Source: JBBQFD01 sp038321575 (GTDB taxonomy: Bacteria > Bacillota_I > Bacilli_A > RF39 > UBA660). Taken from it: a DNA stretch of 41,709 bases. Shown piece by piece: positions 39,829-41,709 of this stretch. Below the pieces are notes generated by a model. That model ran no database searches. It was not told the DNA's origin and saw only the letters and a list, made by a program, of their open reading frames with translations. The stretch lies in assembly GCA_038321575.1 (NCBI GenBank), contig JBBQFD010000004.1, positions 1 to 41,709 on the forward strand, read 5' to 3'. How positions within the stretch are numbered: position 1 is the first letter of the stretch; each line of letters begins with the position of its first letter. The position numbers and the translations under genes were made by a program.

Positions 39829-40368
39829 ATGAAATTTAATATTCATGGTAGTAAAATAAAAATTACTGAGCCCATCAAGAATTACATTGAAGAAAAAATC
39901 GGAAGGTTAGATAAGTATTTTAGCAATCCTGACTCACTTGTTGCGAGTGTGCTTATTCGCATTCGTGGTATCGAACAGATAATTGAGGTAACAATACCAG
40001 TAAAACATATCATTTTACGAGGCGAAACTTGTGATAAAGATTTATATACCGCTATTGACTTAGTATCTGAGAAAATTGAGAGTCAAATTCGTAAGAATAA
40101 AACACGTATGCATCATAAAAAAATTAAACCAAGTTTAATTGAATTTAATCTAGAATTTGATGTTAAAAAAGAGGAATTAGAAAATAATAAAGTTGTTAAG
40201 CGCAAACTTATTGAAATGAAACCAATGAGTGAGGAAGAAGCTATTCTACAAATGAACCTTTTAGGACATGATTTCTTCTTGTTTAGACATGATAAGAACG
40301 GTAAAAAATGTGTAATATATCGTCGTACTGAAGGAAACTATGGACTTCTAATCGCAAATGAGGACTAA
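39829..40368 (+). CDS. hpf: Long-form ribosome hibernation promoting factor
   Basis: Protein of 179 residues. The N-terminal ~95 residues form the S30AE/HPF fold (MKFNIHGSKIKITEPIKNYI, KIGRLDKYF, DLYTAIDLVSEKIESQIRK). After a linker, the C-terminal ~60 residues (VVKRKLIEMKPMSEEEAILQ, LGHDFFLFRH, VIYRRTEGNYGLL) are the dimerisation domain of long HPF, which joins two 70S ribosomes into 100S dimers. Order hpf-secA is conserved in Firmicutes. ATG 39829 follows aaaggatgat. Confidence 0.96.
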   Translation: MKFNIHGSKIKITEPIKNYIEEKIGRLDKYFSNPDSLVASVLIRIRGIEQIIEVTIPVKHIILRGETCDKDLYTAIDLVSEKIESQIRKNKTRMHHKKIKPSLIEFNLEFDVKKEELENNKVVKRKLIEMKPMSEEEAILQMNLLGHDFFLFRHDKNGKKCVIYRRTEGNYGLLIANED

Positions 40369-40389
40369 ATTAGTCCTTTTTTCATTTGC
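40354..40389 (+). terminator. Terminator overlapping the hpf stop codon
   Basis: Core stem AGGACTA (40361-40367) / TAGTCCT (40371-40377) followed by T-run. An outer pairing GCAAATG (40354-40360) / CATTTGC (40383-40389) could close around it. The stop TAA lies in the core. Confidence 0.8.
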
Positions 40390-40412
40390 TACTATTATTT
40401 TTTATGTTTTTT

Positions 40413-40421
40413 TGGTAAAAT
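40413..40421 (+). promoter_or_regulatory. Extended -10 promoter of secA
   Basis: TGGTAAAAT, about 28 bases before the start codon; no good -35 box. Confidence 0.5.
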
Positions 40422-40448
40422 ATAAAAGAATGAGAAAGGAAGATGTAA

Positions 40449-41709
40449 ATGAACTTTTTTAAAAAACTCATTGATCATGAATATAAAGAACTCGAAAAAT
40501 TCAAAAAGATTGCTGATGAGGTTGATAAATTAGAACCAGCCATGAGCAAACTTAGTGATGATAAATTATGCGCTAAAACTATTGAATTTAAAGAGCGTTT
40601 AAAAAATGGTGAAACCATTGAAGATATTAAAGTTGAAGCTTTTGCTGTTGCAAGAGAAGCTGCTTTTCGTCAAATTGGTGAAAAACCATACTATGTTCAA
40701 ATATTAGGTGGACTTGCAATTCACTATGGTAATATAGCGGAAATGAAAACCGGAGAAGGCAAAACCCTTACTTCAACCATGCCCGCATACCTTAACGCTC
40801 TAAAAGGTGAAGGGGTTCATATTATTACTGTTAATGAATATCTAGCTGGTCGTGATGCTGAATGGATGGGAAATATATATCGTTTCCTAGGGTTAACTGT
40901 CGGCGTTAATTATCGTGAATTAACACCAAGTGAAAAGAAAGCAGTTTATGAATGCGATATTATGTATACAACGAATAACGAAGTTGGTTTCGACTACTTA
41001 CGCGATAACATGGTTGTTAAAGCTAGTGAACGCGTTAGTCGTGGTCTTAATTTTGCGATTGTCGATGAAGTTGACTCAGTTTTAATTGATGAAGCTCGAA
41101 CACCATTAATTATTTCTGGTGGTTTTATGCAAGCTGCCAATTTATATATGCAAACCGATCATTTTGTTAAATCATTAAAAGAAAATAACGGATATTTATA
41201 TGATGAAAAAACTAAAGCTGTAAGCTTAGATGTTGATGGTACTAGTCGTGCTGAAAAATCATTTGGCGTACCTAATCTATATGACATTAGCAATGCCACT
41301 TTAGTTCATTATATTAATCAAGCTTTAAAGGCTAATTTTGGGATGAAACGTGATGTTGATTATGTTGTTACTGAAGGTAAGGTCGTTATTGTTGATCAAT
41401 TTACCGGTCGATTAATGCAAGGACGTACTTATTCAGATGGCTTACATCAAGCTATTGAAGCCAAAGAAGGCGTTGAGGTTCAAGAAGAAACTAAGACCTT
41501 AGCAACCATTACTTTCCAAAATTTATTCCGTATGTATAAAAAACTATCAGGAATGACAGGTACCGCTAAAACAGAAGAAGAAGAATTCCGTGATATTTAT
41601 AATATGTATGTTATATCTATTCCCACAAACATGCCTATTATTCGTACCGATTATAGTGATTTAATTTTTGCTACTCAAAAAGGTAAATTTAAAGCGATTG
41701 TCGAAGAAA
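40449..41709 (+). CDS. secA: Preprotein translocase ATPase SecA, N-terminal part
   Basis: The gene runs off the right edge; 420 codons are seen. SecA drives proteins through SecYEG. Visible are the N-terminal helix with MNFFKKLIDHEYKELEKFKK, the region REAAFRQIGEKPYYVQILGG, Walker A MKTGEGKTLT, VNEYLAGRDAEWMG, TTNNEVGFDYLRDNM, Walker B FAIVDEVDSVLIDEARTPL, the preprotein cross-linking domain, and GRTYSDGLHQAIEAKEGVEV with FQNLFRMYKKLSGMTGTAKT. Small departures from the usual forms (VNEY for VNDY, LTSTMP for LVATLP) are unlikely to matter. Ribosome binding site aaaggaag. In relatives prfB follows secA. Confidence 0.97.
   Translation, partial: MNFFKKLIDHEYKELEKFKKIADEVDKLEPAMSKLSDDKLCAKTIEFKERLKNGETIEDIKVEAFAVAREAAFRQIGEKPYYVQILGGLAIHYGNIAEMKTGEGKTLTSTMPAYLNALKGEGVHIITVNEYLAGRDAEWMGNIYRFLGLTVGVNYRELTPSEKKAVYECDIMYTTNNEVGFDYLRDNMVVKASERVSRGLNFAIVDEVDSVLIDEARTPLIISGGFMQAANLYMQTDHFVKSLKENNGYLYDEKTKAVSLDVDGTSRAEKSFGVPNLYDISNATLVHYINQALKANFGMKRDVDYVVTEGKVVIVDQFTGRLMQGRTYSDGLHQAIEAKEGVEVQEETKTLATITFQNLFRMYKKLSGMTGTAKTEEEEFRDIYNMYVISIPTNMPIIRTDYSDLIFATQKGKFKAIVEE

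Noticed and set aside
1..41709. CRISPR array, insertion sequence or integrated element
   Set aside because: No spaced repeat arrays, transposase or integrase genes, or terminal inverted repeats were seen.

Overview
The window is an AT-rich (about 30% G+C by eye), gene-dense bacterial chromosome segment. Standard genetic code fits: TGA ends several genes (at 11882-11884, 12643-12645 and 33771-33773) and tryptophan is TGG. Gene content is Firmicutes-like: Noc, WhiA, YvcK, Mbl, TagO, WalJ, long HPF, a Zn-type L31, ggtgat-style ribosome binding sites and TGnTATAAT promoters. With two FemX-like enzymes, MurA, Mbl and TagO the cell should have a peptidoglycan wall, probably with wall polymers and rod shape. 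I infer an uncultured Bacilli lineage close to Erysipelotrichales, RF39 or walled relatives of Mollicutes; species cannot be named from this sequence.

Layout. 1-2353: mnmG tail, rsmG, and a Noc homologue with a very large internal insertion. 2355-6625: uvrB, then a YvlD-like membrane protein, lgt and trxB. 6657-8558: yvcK and whiA. 8565-13117: a tight operon rplI-dnaB-M23 peptidase-walJ-rlmH, in which the last three genes are joined by 4-base overlaps. 13152-17063: fba-murA, a BI-1 family membrane protein, rpmE with a structured leader, and an unknown 209-residue protein. 17037-19599: two tandem FemX-like genes on the minus strand. 19608-26048: rpiB-DUF1146, mbl, tagO, typA and an ABC-F ATPase. 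26054-28653: accessory-looking stretch with a zinc-ribbon gene behind a long hairpin that hides its ribosome binding site, tRNA-His, a frameshifted tiny ORF, and a two-gene module of unknown function. 28698-31687: a metallophosphatase, then tgt-queA (tgt apparently leaderless). 31744-33094: mscL and two unknown genes on the minus strand. 33175-36858: a DUF1003 protein, then a leader peptide plus terminator upstream of a phage-type metallophosphoesterase and a DHH phosphoesterase. 36863-41709: a DEAD-box helicase, a BaiN/HI0933-type flavoprotein, hpf and the 5' part of secA.

Most of the window is housekeeping. The cell-envelope genes (murA, mbl, tagO, two femX-like, M23 peptidase, walJ, lgt) and the translation genes (rsmG, rlmH, rplI, rpmE, typA, hpf, tgt, queA, tRNA-His) form the two main themes. 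The best candidates for something undescribed are: the leader-peptide/terminator in front of the two phosphoesterases (33831-36844); the hairpin-gated zinc-ribbon mRNA (26101-26174); the enlarged Noc with repeats overlapping its own promoter (802-2332); and the 66-residue plus 556-residue unknown pair (26811-28653). Transcription units are unusually compact: many promoters place the start site at the Shine-Dalgarno sequence or start codon, and most terminator hairpins include the stop codon.
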